Assembly: GCA_021234155.1 (NCBI GenBank)
Contig: JAJEKV010000160.1
Coordinates: forward strand, 1 to 64,000
Direction of reading: 5' to 3'
DNA from: Isoetes taiwanensis
Taxonomy: Eukaryota; Streptophyta; Lycopodiopsida; Isoetales; Isoetaceae
Length of the DNA stretch: 64,000 bases
Below are positions 21,810 through 32,546 of this stretch, piece by piece; within the stretch, counting starts at the first letter, position 1; every line of letters begins with the position of its first letter. The notes under the pieces were generated by a model. The model made no database searches and was not told the DNA's origin. It saw only the letters and a program-made list of their open reading frames with translations. Position numbers and translations under genes: made by a program.

Positions 21810-23840
21810 GCCTTGTTTTTTGTAATCCCTGGTTTCAATTTTTTTGGTAATAGTCCTTGTGACTATTCTTTGTAAAGCTTTTTAATTAAATACAGAAGCA
21901 ATAGTCCTTGTGACTCCATTTTTTGTAAAGCTTTTTCATTAATGACAGAACTCCTCTTCTCTACAATTTAATTTGTGACTATTTTTTTGCTTTTAAGCTG
22001 TTCTCACGAGTTTCCAATGGGAAAATTGTTCTTTTAGTTAACTAATTACCATCACTCTCAAATTTTTATCTTTGTAAATATTGTGTGTATGTAAAGTGTG
22101 GCACTATAGGCTATTATTATTTTTGGTTGTTAGGTTGTTGGGTGCTTGTTGGATAATTGCTTTATTACCTCCCAAATTTTTATCTTTGTAAAATTGTGTG
22201 TATGTAAAGGGCCCCCTTCTTCTTGGTATGGTGCTTTGTGTATGTCGTTGCAAATAATCTGATGAATCATTAGTATCAAAGGTTTCCCAGTAGGGATTTA
22301 TTTTAGGTGAGGTTCGAGTAAAATGAATTCAAGTTAATGCAACCCGTAACATGTTATTCAACATTGTTTGAAGTTCTAGAGGAATTATAACCACAATCTA
22401 TTTTGAAAGTTGTGATAAATAATATTTGGAATTTGGTGCCATGTGAATGAATGAATCTTGTCCGGCGTCGAAATAATAATACAACACATAACATGTTATT
22501 CAACATCGTCATTGTCTATTCGTCTAGAGGAATTATAACCACAATTTATTTGAAATTTGTGATCAACAATATTTGGGACAGAAGTTTGTTGCCTCAACTT
22601 CATCCAAATACACAATAGAGTATCAAATGATGCAAAACCATTTTTGAAGTCCTTGTTTGCAAAAGCAGTATAACCTATGCAATAAAATAGACCATAAAAT
22701 TGTCCCACATCATCATACAATGTGCCACTCTTTCAAACACATGCAAAAATGTTAAAAAAAAGAAAAGCACAGCGCAAATTCTATTTGGTTCCATCAAATC
22801 GAACATCTCCATAATAACAAACAGTAGCAAGATCTACTTCTTTTTTGGCCTATGGATTGTGAAATTACAGTACATAAGATTTTCTTAGTTATTCGAGTTC
22901 AGGAATTTGACAAACACAAAAAATTATTTTGGGAGTGCCTAAGCTCTTGACTACCTTGGACTAAACCCAAGAGTGGTCAAACGTCAACTTAAAAATTGAC
23001 TCTTGGGGTGGTCAAACACCAACTGAAACTTGACCCAATAACAATTGATATTGTAAGATTGAGGTCTAAGTCCTTCATAGTTTATCTAAGCTAGCCGTGC
23101 AAATAAAAATGTTTTGCTCCAAATGTTGCTTTTTCAGAATAGTCTTTCTATACTCTTTTGAGCAAGCTAAAACGGCCAAGATCCATTGCATAAATGTGGA
23201 CAAAGACATACTTTATTTTCAGTGTTTTCTTTACGTACAAAATCAGTGTTTTCTCATCCTACAGAAGCAAAAATGAGAGCTTGTCTCCTTAATGTTTAGA
23301 TGTCAAACTCTACATTTGATGGGCATTCAGAATAAAAAGACTTGCATAATTAGGTAACCCGATAACTCTTCTTATATAATGTCATCCATATTGATGGCTA
23401 GTGCTTATTGGGTAGCCCATAACGACCCAATGTAGCGTTGCACGTACAGCTGTAGTGCTAGACCAAGTTGAAGCAACACACAAATGTCCAAATTTCGATT
23501 TAAAAGATGAACTGCATGCATAGACAAAAGGAGTTATATAGCTTCAAGTTTTTCTGTTCCTTTTTCATACTCTAACTAAAATAAGCATACTCTATTTATA
23601 ATCCTTGCCATGCATGGCAGATAAATGCAAAGTCCAGGTGCATTGCTAAGGTATAATCTTGTTTAGTTTATTATATCAGTCTCTCCAGGCGTACTATATA
23701 GCATCAATCTGTGCAACAAACAGATTATCATAGTGGAACTTGACCTTGAATCAGTTAATCCTTTGTTGCTTCATATTCATTTCTGTAAGCATAGTAAGGG
23801 TATGCATTTATCATAAAAGGAGATCATGATTTATGCAGGA
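21810..23840. other. Intergenic with one local duplication
   Basis: No gene is recognised. A ~140 bp direct duplication is visible at about 22345-22430 and 22485-22570 (shared ACATGTTATTCAACAT, TCTAGAGGAATTATAACCAC and AATATTTGG). At 22945-23040 two related TCTTG...GTGGTCAAAC words repeat. The rest is AT-rich and featureless. Confidence 0.6.
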
Positions 23841-23843
23841 AGT

Positions 23844-24213
23844 CTAGCAATGCCTTGAAGGTAGATTTAATATAACCTGCATCAAAACATCCTGCAGAGC
23901 CCATGGCATAGGGAGAAGAAACAATGATCTGTCAGATTTGCTCCTGGCACAAATGGTCTGATGTAGTATCACCCAACTCTTTGCACTGTCCAAGCTTTCA
24001 GAAAGATATGGAATGTCTGGGAATCCCAACTATAATCTGGATCTGTGTATTTGTGAATGCTTTTAGAACATCTATGTCTAGATTGAATAGCCTGACCTTG
24101 TAGATTGTCTCGACATGGAGTAATGAGCTTCCATAAAAGACTCCAATAGAGCTTGCTCCTGCATTTAAAGACACCGTCCAAGCATTTTCTTCAGAAATAA
24201 AACACAAAAACAC
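23844..24213 (-). pseudogene. GH17 glucan endo-1,3-beta-glucosidase fragment
   Basis: Minus-strand frames give SIGVFYGS, then KVRLFNLDIDVLKAF and QIQIIVGIP, which is the N-terminal pattern of plant GH17 enzymes (IGVNYG ... KVRLFDTDPxVLKAF ... VVVGVPN). In neighbouring frames LDSAKSWV and then PWALQDVLMQVILN match the next GH17 blocks. At least two frame changes are needed, part of the domain is missing and no catalytic glutamates are present. The family hydrolyses callose-type 1,3-beta-glucans in the wall or apoplast; this copy cannot. Confidence 0.75.
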
Positions 24214-24264
24214 AATGATTTGCTTGCTCTAGATATTATAGTTTCATAAAACACATTAACGTTA

Positions 24265-24741
24265 CCATACTGCCTACTCTTCTCTGACATCATAGATCAT
24301 GCTCATTATCCTGCACAATGGCTTTGCCCAAGCTATCCTTGTTTGCCAGCTTATTTAGACGTTCTGGATAAGATTTCGTTGCCCTAAAATTGAATAATCA
24401 ATCCAAAATACCTTCTAATCCAACCAGATAAAATTAGGATTCAGATAGTTGGAGCAATCGGCATACCTGCAATCTATATCTGGCCGCTGTGCGTTCATTA
24501 TTTCGCTCAAACCGAAATGAAAGAATCTGAAACCGATGTGAAAGAATCTGAAGAATCCGAAGCTGGAAGTTAAATCTTGCTATAGTACTAAGATCTTCAG
24601 CTTCAATATGCCCTAAATCGAAAATGGTTTACAGCCTAAGAAGTTTGTTCGTTCGTCCCTGCTCTTCTTTATCAGAGAAAGCATGTTGCAGCCACAGACT
24701 AAAGCAACATCAATAGCATCATATGCTGCTCTTCCAGCCAT
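24265..24741 (-). pseudogene. Unrecognised gene, 5' exons, coding-looking but frameshifted
   Basis: From ATG at 24741 the minus strand reads MAGRAAYDAIDVALVCG... for 42 codons. After a frame change near 24620 the frame continues with HIEAEDLSTIARFNFQLRI and a basic stretch ending ARYRLQ at a clear CAG/GTATGC donor (~24472). A following segment near 24390-24290, after an AG acceptor, reads SYPERLNKLANKDSLGKAI. The 5' leader has a TTTAGGGTTTT motif typical of plant 5' regions. Amino-acid composition and splice signals suggest a real ancestral gene. I do not recognise the family. Confidence 0.45.
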
Positions 24742-24861
24742 AGCTAGGATCGAACGATCTCCAGCAAGAAAGACGCAACGAAAAGAGAAAACCCTAAACT
24801 GCTCTCGGATCTATGCATCGAACAATATCAGCCGTCTGATTTCATAGAACGACCTAAACCG

Positions 24862-24911
24862 TCCGATTTAGGGCTGGGTCCAACACTTACAGAATAACTT
24901 TATAATATAGG
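24862..24911 (+). repeat. Left inverted repeat
   Basis: Matches the reverse complement of 29509-29563 over ~48 bp, including the perfect core GGGCTGGGTCCAACACTTAC. Confidence 0.85.
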
Positions 24912-25057
24912 ATACTATCAGTAGTATACTATTCAGCATAGTGTCATTTACACATTCCTTATGATAGGAAATGTGAACACAAATGTGAAGAAAAGATATA
25001 TATAAGCCTGTTACATAGTTCATCTTGCAAAATCAGATACTCAGACTCATGATCAGC

Positions 25058-28000
25058 TCAGAAATCAGAGGACTGCTGGCTGATACGTTCTTTCGAATTG
25101 GCATCACAATGCATGACCAAAGCATCTATTAGAAATTGTCGTCGTGACAAGGCGTATCCATGAGAGAACCATTTAGATGTAATCTGTGACATCCATAAAT
25201 AAGGTTAGAAATATTTAAAGGAACATGAGGTGCAGTACATACAAGGGAAGGCATACAACTTACTTCCATATCTCTACCAGAGACAAGAGCTTCAACATAT
25301 TTGTGCATAAATCCCATCACATACAACCCACATGATGTTAAATCGGGCTGCTGTGGCACCTCTACTTGATGAATCCGATTAACATTATTTCTCTTCATGA
25401 AATCAACGCCTCTAGATACTTGACCGATCGATGTGGTTAACATTTGTGTGTGCAGCCTACATATCACGAAATTTAGCAGACCGAATTAGCGAAGAAAAGC
25501 AAAGCAACAACTTAAACTATTACATACCCTTTGATTGTTTTCTCGTTCGTCGCATAACCTGTAAGAGGATTCAAGACGTGAATTCACAGTGTGCGGGTAG
25601 GATCTTGAATCGATGGTGCGAAGCGTAAAAACAGCCAGCACAAAATGGTCATTCTCAAGGATAGGTGCAAGGATATGATGGCATTTAGCTACCACAATCC
25701 CCTTCATCCCTGATTTCACTATTTCAATGACATTCAGTGATCCTTCAGCTGATTCACCCTTTCTTTTGCTGCTGGTAGCTTCTCTAAACCTTATATAGTT
25801 GTAAGCAGGATAAAAAATGATTTTGCTCTTCCACTCGAAAGGCAATATCTCATACAAGCACCTGGATTAGATTAAGATTAACATTAGAGACAAGGAATAG
25901 CAACAAATACAGCTCGGTTACAACCAGGTTATTACCTGCCATAAAGATCCACTAAGCGGCTACTCATTTTAGAGTTAGTTGCACATAAAATTGCTATGTC
26001 AGATGCAACCACTTTCATTTCAGCCGGCGGACAGTTCTTGAATGGCGTGAATGGCGTGAATTCCATAAGTTTATCCTTGTCATCATTTCTTTTGTCAGAT
26101 CCAAGATGTTAGTGTCATATTAACAATTGATCCATGACAATAAAGCATAAATTGATACCTTCCAATCTCTGTTTCCAGTGGTTTAGACCTGCAAAACGAG
26201 TAGAATATAATAAGCTACTGAAGTATAAGTAAGTCAATGTTAGTGTCATATTAACAATTGATACCTTCCAATCTCTGTTTCCAGTGGTTTAGACCTGCAA
26301 AACGAGTAAAATATAATAAGCTACTGAAGTATAAGTAAGTCAATGTAAGCTAGCAATTACCGTTTTGCAGCGGATGTCCCTGCTCTGGTTTGCACTCTCT
26401 TTTTTCCAGCTGTTTTGGCATCAGCTTTGACCATAAATTTAGTCGTTGCCTTGGCTGCAATCTCCAAGGCTTCTTCAACATCATCTAGCTCCTTTGAATC
26501 GTCGCAAGTCTCTGAAGACAAGAAAGTGCTTCATTCTAATGTTTTGAAAGCAAAACAAAAAAAGAAACACGTACCTGCCAAAGAACAAGCCTTTTCCTCA
26601 ACTTGAAAAACAGCAGCTTCAGGACTGTTTTCAATGTCGTCACCAACATCTTCAGTAATTTTATCTGTAAACACGTCAATGTAAGTTTCAAAATACAAAA
26701 AAAAAAAAAAATAGAAACCCTGAAAAGGAGAGAGAATTACTTTCTGGGCTTTCAGCTAGTTGCTCCAATAATAGCAGCTCGGCTTCAACAGGTGGGATCT
26801 CTTTTTGGAAAACAACCTCTGCTGCAAAATATTGAACATTAGTGAACTCTAACTACAACAGATGCAATCTTAATGTAATCAGAATGTAATCACCCTACCT
26901 TCCACATACCCCTCTGTCTCCAAATCCTGCACTGATTGCTTATGAGTTGTTGCAATTCTCAAAGGTGATGTAGATGTGGATGGACTTCCAACATCGATAG
27001 CAGCAGCATCTTTTGTGCCAGGTTCAGCAATTGGGATGTCTGAGAATGGTAAATGCAACCCCTTCTCAATAACATTCTTCTTTTCACCTACAACATGAAA
27101 TTTTGCTATATTCAGAACTTAAGCATAGTGCACGAAACATGAATTGTTTAGTTTACCTGCAGTTTTACTTCTTCCTTTCTTGATACTACCCATGTCTGGT
27201 GTCAATAAGAAATGTAAACACTTGATTCAGAATCAAGGGAAGATGTAGAGTAGATAGAAGCAAAATCTGAAGAAAAAACAATCAGATGCAAATCAAAACA
27301 GAACAAATGTTAATTACATGCAAGTAGGTTTTTACTACAGGCAAACTTTCTGCTGATAATGTAACGACAAAATAGAAGTACATTAGTGTACATAGCTATC
27401 ACAATGTAAAGGAAAACCAAATACTAAATTCAAATGTATTTCAGAACAAAATATTTTATCAATACACCCTATCAAATACATCATTCAGCATTGAATGTAA
27501 AGGAAAGTCAAATACCAAATTCATATGCATTTCTGATCACATGTAAATGCAAAGTACAGTCAATGCAATACACCCTGAATTCCAGAAAAGCACTTCATGG
27601 CACATGTAAATGTAAAGTACAGAAGCAAATACATTTCCTCTTTACAGTAAAGACAAAACCACGCCAAATCAAATGTTAATACAGTTATGTACATGATGGA
27701 AACTAACTACATCTAAGTACACTCAAACTAATTATGTAATCAAAATAGAAATAGATGTACCTTCGGAAGGGATTCCTAAGCAGTGTCGCAGGTCCTCGGA
27801 CCATGAACAATCATGTACACATGTATTCGTCGTTGAAACCCTGAATTTAAGACAAAATAGACAATATGTATGACCACAAAGTGGAGATATTACCATGGTC
27901 GAGTCAAGGCAATCATTGCAGCTGCTGCAATTATTACTTATATGTGAGAATGAAGCGCCCATCTTCTAGCTGAAAGTATGGGAGCGGGCTGCAGGCCTAT

Positions 28001-29024
28001 CGGGTCTGATCTTTCCAAATGCTTAGTCATCTCCTTTATTCTATTCTCACAGTTGGAATTAACTTCCAAATCCTTGCTGATTTTTTCAATGGCAGCTTCT
28101 AATTCTTGCAAATCAGCCTTTAAACAATCAATGGGAATCATTAGAGCATCTAAGTCAGCAATATAACTTGATTTCTCCTCCTGTAAATGGGATGCCAAAG
28201 CCATTTGCACATCAGTTGGCTTCCCGCTTGCTTTTAAACCTGCCATAATGCTGAACTGCTCACATATTTTTGCATCTTTACTCTGCACAAGTCTTGTCAA
28301 GAAGCTCTTATCACTCTCATGCTTCAACAGTTCAATTTCCATTGTTTTCCTTTTCTCTTTTAAAGTCTGTATTTCATCAAGCATGGAGGCAGAATCTAAT
28401 GCTCTTGTTTCCCTCCACCTTTTCATCATTTCCAACTGCTGCCCCAATTCTACCTGAGGCATACATTTAATAGCTTTAACATTGGAAGACTTTACTGTAG
28501 CTAATTCTATCACGTCAGGTCGATTCTTTTTGAGAGCCTTTTGAATGAAGACTTGCACTTGCTTTCACCTCATCCCAATCAATGCTTACTCCTTTGTAAT
28601 GAAGTGCATATGCTCGGGCAAAATACAATGGAATGTGATGATTTGCAATGTCCCTCCTACAAAAAACGTGCTCATACACAGAAAAAAAAATCTGCCATCC
28701 AACCAGGCTTAATCCTGCACTCTTGATAACCCCTAACAGCAGGGGCTTCAGAACCCCAAACATCCTGCACTATTTGCACTAGCCCTGGAAACATGCTATC
28801 AAAATTGTTGCTCCTAAGCTGCCTGATGCTTACCTTGTCAAACTCGGGCGGCAAGACCTCCCGATCTGAAGAAGACCCACTCTTGAGTTTTCGGGCGGCA
28901 GTTCTAGTGGGAGACCTTGGCATGGGCTTTCTGAGGTTTGTTCTTGAGGAGATTTCCTTGGAGATGTCTTTGTTCCAAGCTGTTTCGTCATGATCTCTTC
29001 CCTGGTGCTTCAGCTCTCTGAAAA
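25058..29024 (-). CDS. Ulp1/SENP-like C48 cysteine protease with RING-like and coiled-coil parts
   Basis: Minus-strand gene. The 5'-most recognised exon follows an AG acceptor near 29024 (CATTTTCAG) and encodes a basic N-terminal part, then a ~150-residue coiled coil (28520-27990) and a RING-like Cys/His motif (CSSCNDC ... LCGHTYCLFC, ~27920-27820). Small exons follow at about 27195-27160, 27088-26896, 26818-26741, 26664-26575 and 26511-26361, then two 30-nt microexons. The protease exons are ~26092-25936, 25861-25559, 25456-25264 and 25183-25058. Catalytic residues fit C48 peptidases: His in DHFVLAVF, Asp in TIDSRSY, and Gln/Cys in QQPDLTSCGLYV. Splice phases agree along the 3' half. Three one- or two-base frame changes (9-T run at 28682-28690, near 28550, near 27975) mean the gene is broken or the consensus is wrong there. 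The family removes SUMO-like modifiers. Confidence 0.75.
26108..26340 (-). repeat. Tandem duplication containing a 30-nt microexon
   Basis: Two copies of an intron-exon-intron block lie side by side. The exon copies are 26159-26188 and 26265-26294 (period 106; the first copy also has a 25 bp intron insertion). Each is bordered by TTTGCAG and GTATCA on the minus strand and encodes the ten-residue step S-K-P-L-E-T-E-I-G-R. Because 30 nt is a multiple of three and both copies share phase, inclusion of one or both keeps the frame. Confidence 0.85.
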
Positions 29025-29056
29025 TGCAAGCTTTTGGCTATGGAGGTCCTGATCTT

Positions 29057-29231
29057 GGCTATGGAGGTTCGAATATGGATGTCAAGCTTTCGGCTATGGA
29101 GGTTCGAATATGGATGTCAAGCTTTCGGCTATGGAGGTTCGAATATGGATGTCAAGCTTTCGGCTATGGAGGTTCGAATATGGATGTCAAGCTTTCGGCT
29201 ATGGAGGTTCGAGCGGGAGGAAGGTTGAACA
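29057..29231. repeat. 35 bp minisatellite, four perfect units plus a partial
   Basis: GGCTATGGAGGTTCGAATAT begins at 29057, 29092, 29127, 29162 and 29197, an exact 35 bp period. The array lies immediately 5' of the splice acceptor of the Ulp1-like gene, so on the minus strand it would sit inside an intron or leader. The plus-strand ORF across it is only a periodic artefact. Confidence 0.95.
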
Positions 29232-29508
29232 GAGCGCGGGAGGAGAGTTCAAAATTATTTGCCCTATTAATGATTCATTCCAAGAATAATAATTTCTGGG
29301 GGGGAGGGATTTCCTTACATTTTGAATTTGTAAATGTAAAATACGGGCACTTTTTTTGCCCACCCTTTCATGCTTCTACCCTGTTATATCAAAAAAACAT
29401 TTGGGCCCTTCGGGCCATAACAAAAGGAAAAATAGATAAACAACAAGGGCGTAAATATTAATTATTAATTCAAGAGATTGTATAAAACATCAAGGACATT
29501 ACATTACA

Positions 29509-29563
29509 TCTTTATATTATAATGTTATAGTGTAAGTGTTGGACCCAGCCCTAATTTGGACGC
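29509..29563 (-). repeat. Right inverted repeat
   Basis: Reverse complement of the left copy at 24862-24911; contains GTAAGTGTTGGACCCAGCCC. Confidence 0.85.
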
Positions 29564-29991
29564 TCCAGATTTATCAAGCCAATGGAGGAGATGATGCCAC
29601 GTCATATTCTTAAGATAACTTAGGGTTTTTTTTCTAGGGTTACCGAGGGCAGAAAGGGCTGCCAGATTTGGTCTGGACAGAGGGTTTGTGCCTTGCAACT
29701 GATGGTTTTATGCGGGCTCTTGCTCTTATCCTTTTTTTACCCTTAAAAAAAAAGAGGGGTTATTGGGTATTGCTATGGGCGCCAGATCTCGGTATATCTT
29801 GAAGTCTTATATTCTCTGAGTTATTCTTGCAATTACATCTTCCGCAGTTGCTGTTTTTCGACGGATGTTTGCAGCTTCTACATCTTGAAATCGGCTGCGT
29901 TGCAACCATCCGACTCAGGTCAGTGCAAGTTCTGTGGTTTTCCTTCTACCTTCTTCATTCCAGTGTTGTCGAATTCTTCATATTCCTTTAG

Positions 29992-31498
29992 GCTCAAAAA
30001 TTGAAAACAGTTGAACCCCATGATAATGCAGTGGTCCCCCCATGTCAATATGCCAAGGATTGTGGGGGTTGCAAGACCCAGGACTTGGCATACGAGGCTC
30101 AGCTTGCTGCAAAGGAAGATCAGGTATATCAGCTCATTTCACGTGTGGGACATTTTGAATTCAAGCACGTCGAAAAGTAGTGGGTAAAGATACTTCAAAC
30201 CAATCGTGGCCCGCACAAAAATATCATTACCGCAACAAGGTATGCATTTAAGATACATTTTCGCTTTTTGGACTTTGTCAAGGGAATGTTGCTTACAAGT
30301 TTGGAATGGCGGATGCCGAGCTCTTTGGTATCCACGCAATAGTTCCGAGAAGTCTTTGGAAGAGCATAGTGTTGTCAAGCTTGCTACAAAAACAAGAATT
30401 CTCAGATAGGTCTTTTTTCAGTAGCCATAGTTCAACTCAGCCAATTAGATAGTGTAGGCAAAGTAGACTAACATGGGCATAACCACGGGGAAGAAGGTGG
30501 GGAGCTCGGTAGCAATTCGATCTCTCATAGTGAATTTTGACCGTGGTTTGACTTTGCCCTCTTCAAGCTGACAAACAGATGGAGTTTTCATTTGGCACAC
30601 AAAGATGGACACCATCAGATGACTATGTAAAGGTGGAAAAGCAGGGTGAATTACGGCCTTATGCAGAATTTGCACTTGGTCTCCATGCACCAGGTCGATA
30701 TGACAAGATATTAAACATAAAACAGTGTTTGCTTCAGGATGGTATAGCTAACCAGGTAAAGATTTGTGCTTAATGCGTTTAATTTTGCATGCATCTATTA
30801 TTGGATTATGTGGAAGTTATTAAGTCAATGATAATTGACCTTTCATGTGGCTTAGGGAGTGCACGAAAGCAACTAGAGATAATAAACACAAGTAAAAATA
30901 GAACGGTTAATGTGGGCACAATATAAGATCATTTACAATGACGGCATGTGCTTGCCAAAATTGGAGGCCAAACGGGAATCTTCTTGCTACTGAAATTCCG
31001 CTGATTGAGTTGTCTTTTGACTTGCATTTGTTTAAAGTTGAATCTCTTGCAAGCATCTTAGCTTGCTGAGATTGCCAATTTACTTGACTCTATCAGACAA
31101 GCATTTTGTAGTTGATGAAGGCTTTACACAAAAAAATGTTTTTGTGTCTGCAGATATTTGATCATTTCCACAGATTTTGGGAAAATAATCTGGATAAAAT
31201 GCCCCCATATGATACTCGCACACATCAGGGTTTTTAAGGCATCTTATGATTCGAACTGGACGGTAATACATCATTGTATGTTGTGGTTGAAGTATAGTTT
31301 TAAGTTTCATGAGCTTAACTAATATTTTCTTTTATTGATGATGTACTGCTCTTATATTGCTTCTAAGCTTTCAAACTTTCTTTCCAGCCATGCAAAGACG
31401 AGGGATCTACAACTCATGGTCAATTTTGTGACTTCAGAGTACAAGCCTCATCTATTGCAACCTATTGTTGATGACCTTGTGGCTAGGTATCCTAAAGT
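29992..31498 (+). pseudogene. RumA/TRM2-type uracil-5 RNA methyltransferase, C-terminal half missing
   Basis: Four exons are recognised: 29992-30238, 30579-30755, 31154-31262 and 31388-~31495, all with GT/AG borders. The first holds the [4Fe-4S]-type Cys motif (PPCQYAKDCGGCKTQ, then YEAQL). The first-second junction reads YRNK/MEFSFGTQRW, a hallmark of RumA-like enzymes. Later blocks are FALGLHAPGRYDKILNI, MPPYDTRTHQGF and LMVNFVTSEYKP. These enzymes make 5-methyluridine in rRNA or tRNA. The SAM-binding C-terminal domain is not found downstream. A missing T in the run at ~31235 and a frame break after HVEK (~30178) disrupt the reading frame. The gene starts ~430 bp from the right inverted repeat of the Ulp1 unit. 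Confidence 0.75.
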
Positions 31499-32140
31499 GG
31501 CAAGTTCCTTCCCCTGTTCGTAATTTTCGTTCTTAATGTATTTTCTGGCTATATCTATGGTGGCAGTTTTTATAGATGATAACAGGAGACAAGTATTTCT
31601 CCCTGGCCCAGCATGTTGCTGCATTTGCCTTTCACCAATAAAATGTTTGTCCTTTCTGATTACTCCAACTCCCAATTTCTCTACGTCTTCATGCATTTCT
31701 ATCAAAAAACAAGTTGATCTGAAAATCATTTCATAAGTTAGGGCACGTATGCGCTATCATCATGTAGCAACTTTCATATCCCAAGCTTCCAGATGGACTT
31801 TATGGGGTCACTAAAAAAAACAAGAACTTAGTCTTCTTTTTATAAATTTGACACCGGAGCACTAAACAAAATGTAGCCAGCTTGGAAGGTAATATTTGGA
31901 ATTGTGACTTATCATATATTTGTTGTCAATGGTTAAAAACAGAATCTCATTTCCTAAGATATTACATTAGGCACACATGCAATACATATATTCAAAAAAA
32001 ATCCATTAAGTCCATCTTTATTCAAGAAAATTCATTAAGCCCACATTTCGTCTTTTGCAATGTTTCGTTTCTAAACGGCAAGAGCCATGAACACAGGTTT
32101 AATATTTAATTGCACACACAATTAGCATCATCTAAGTACT

Positions 32141-32302
32141 TTTAAAGGTAGCTCTAATTAATGGTGCAAAGTACTTTTCAAGATAGCTACAAAGGTGCAA
32201 CACACAATGAACAAGTTGTCTTTTAAAGGTAGCTCTAATTAAAGGTGCAAAGTACTTTTCAAGATAGCTACAAAGGTGCAACACACAATGAACAAGTTGT
32301 CT
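32141..32302. repeat. 81 bp tandem duplication
   Basis: TTTAAAGGTAGCTCTAATTA starts at 32141 and 32222; the two units are nearly identical through GAACAAGTTGTCT. Confidence 0.92.
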
Positions 32303-32380
32303 ACAATCACATTAGAAAACACAATAAATGCAATAAATACAATGCCTTCAAAAGTTACATGATGTTGTTAACATATCCAT

Positions 32381-32546
32381 AGCCACAACACATTCACGTT
32401 CATATACAAGCAACAAAAGAGAGTGATAATATGAGATTTAGCACACAACATCAAGAACGTACAATAGCCACAACACATTCGCGTTCATATACAAGCAACA
32501 AAAGAGAGTGATAATATGAGATTTAGCACACAACATCAAGAACTCA
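32381..32546. repeat. 85 bp tandem duplication
   Basis: AGCCACAACACATTC starts at 32381 and 32466; units match through ACAACATCAAGAAC with one A/G difference near the start. Confidence 0.92.

Larger units (their letters stand above)
24862..29563. mobile_element. 4.7 kb unit bounded by ~48 bp terminal inverted repeats, carrying a Ulp1-like gene
   Basis: The left sequence 24862-24911 and the reverse complement of 29509-29563 share GGGCTGGGTCCAACACTTAC exactly, with further matches on both sides (GTCC.AATTAGGG outside, ATAAC.TTATAATATA inside). The enclosed DNA holds a single multi-exon minus-strand gene with a C48 protease domain. Ulp1-like genes are known cargo of plant Mutator-like (Kaonashi type) and CACTA elements. 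No transposase is present and no target-site duplication could be seen next to the repeats, so a non-autonomous element is an inference. Confidence 0.55.

Noticed and set aside
22496-22888. Short ORFs near 22.5-22.9 kb
   Set aside because: They overlap a local duplication and have no protein-like conservation.
29024-29461. 145-codon plus-strand frame with a glycine-like repeat pattern
   Set aside because: It is a read-through of the 35 bp minisatellite; the period is not a multiple of three, so the 'repeat protein' changes frame each unit.
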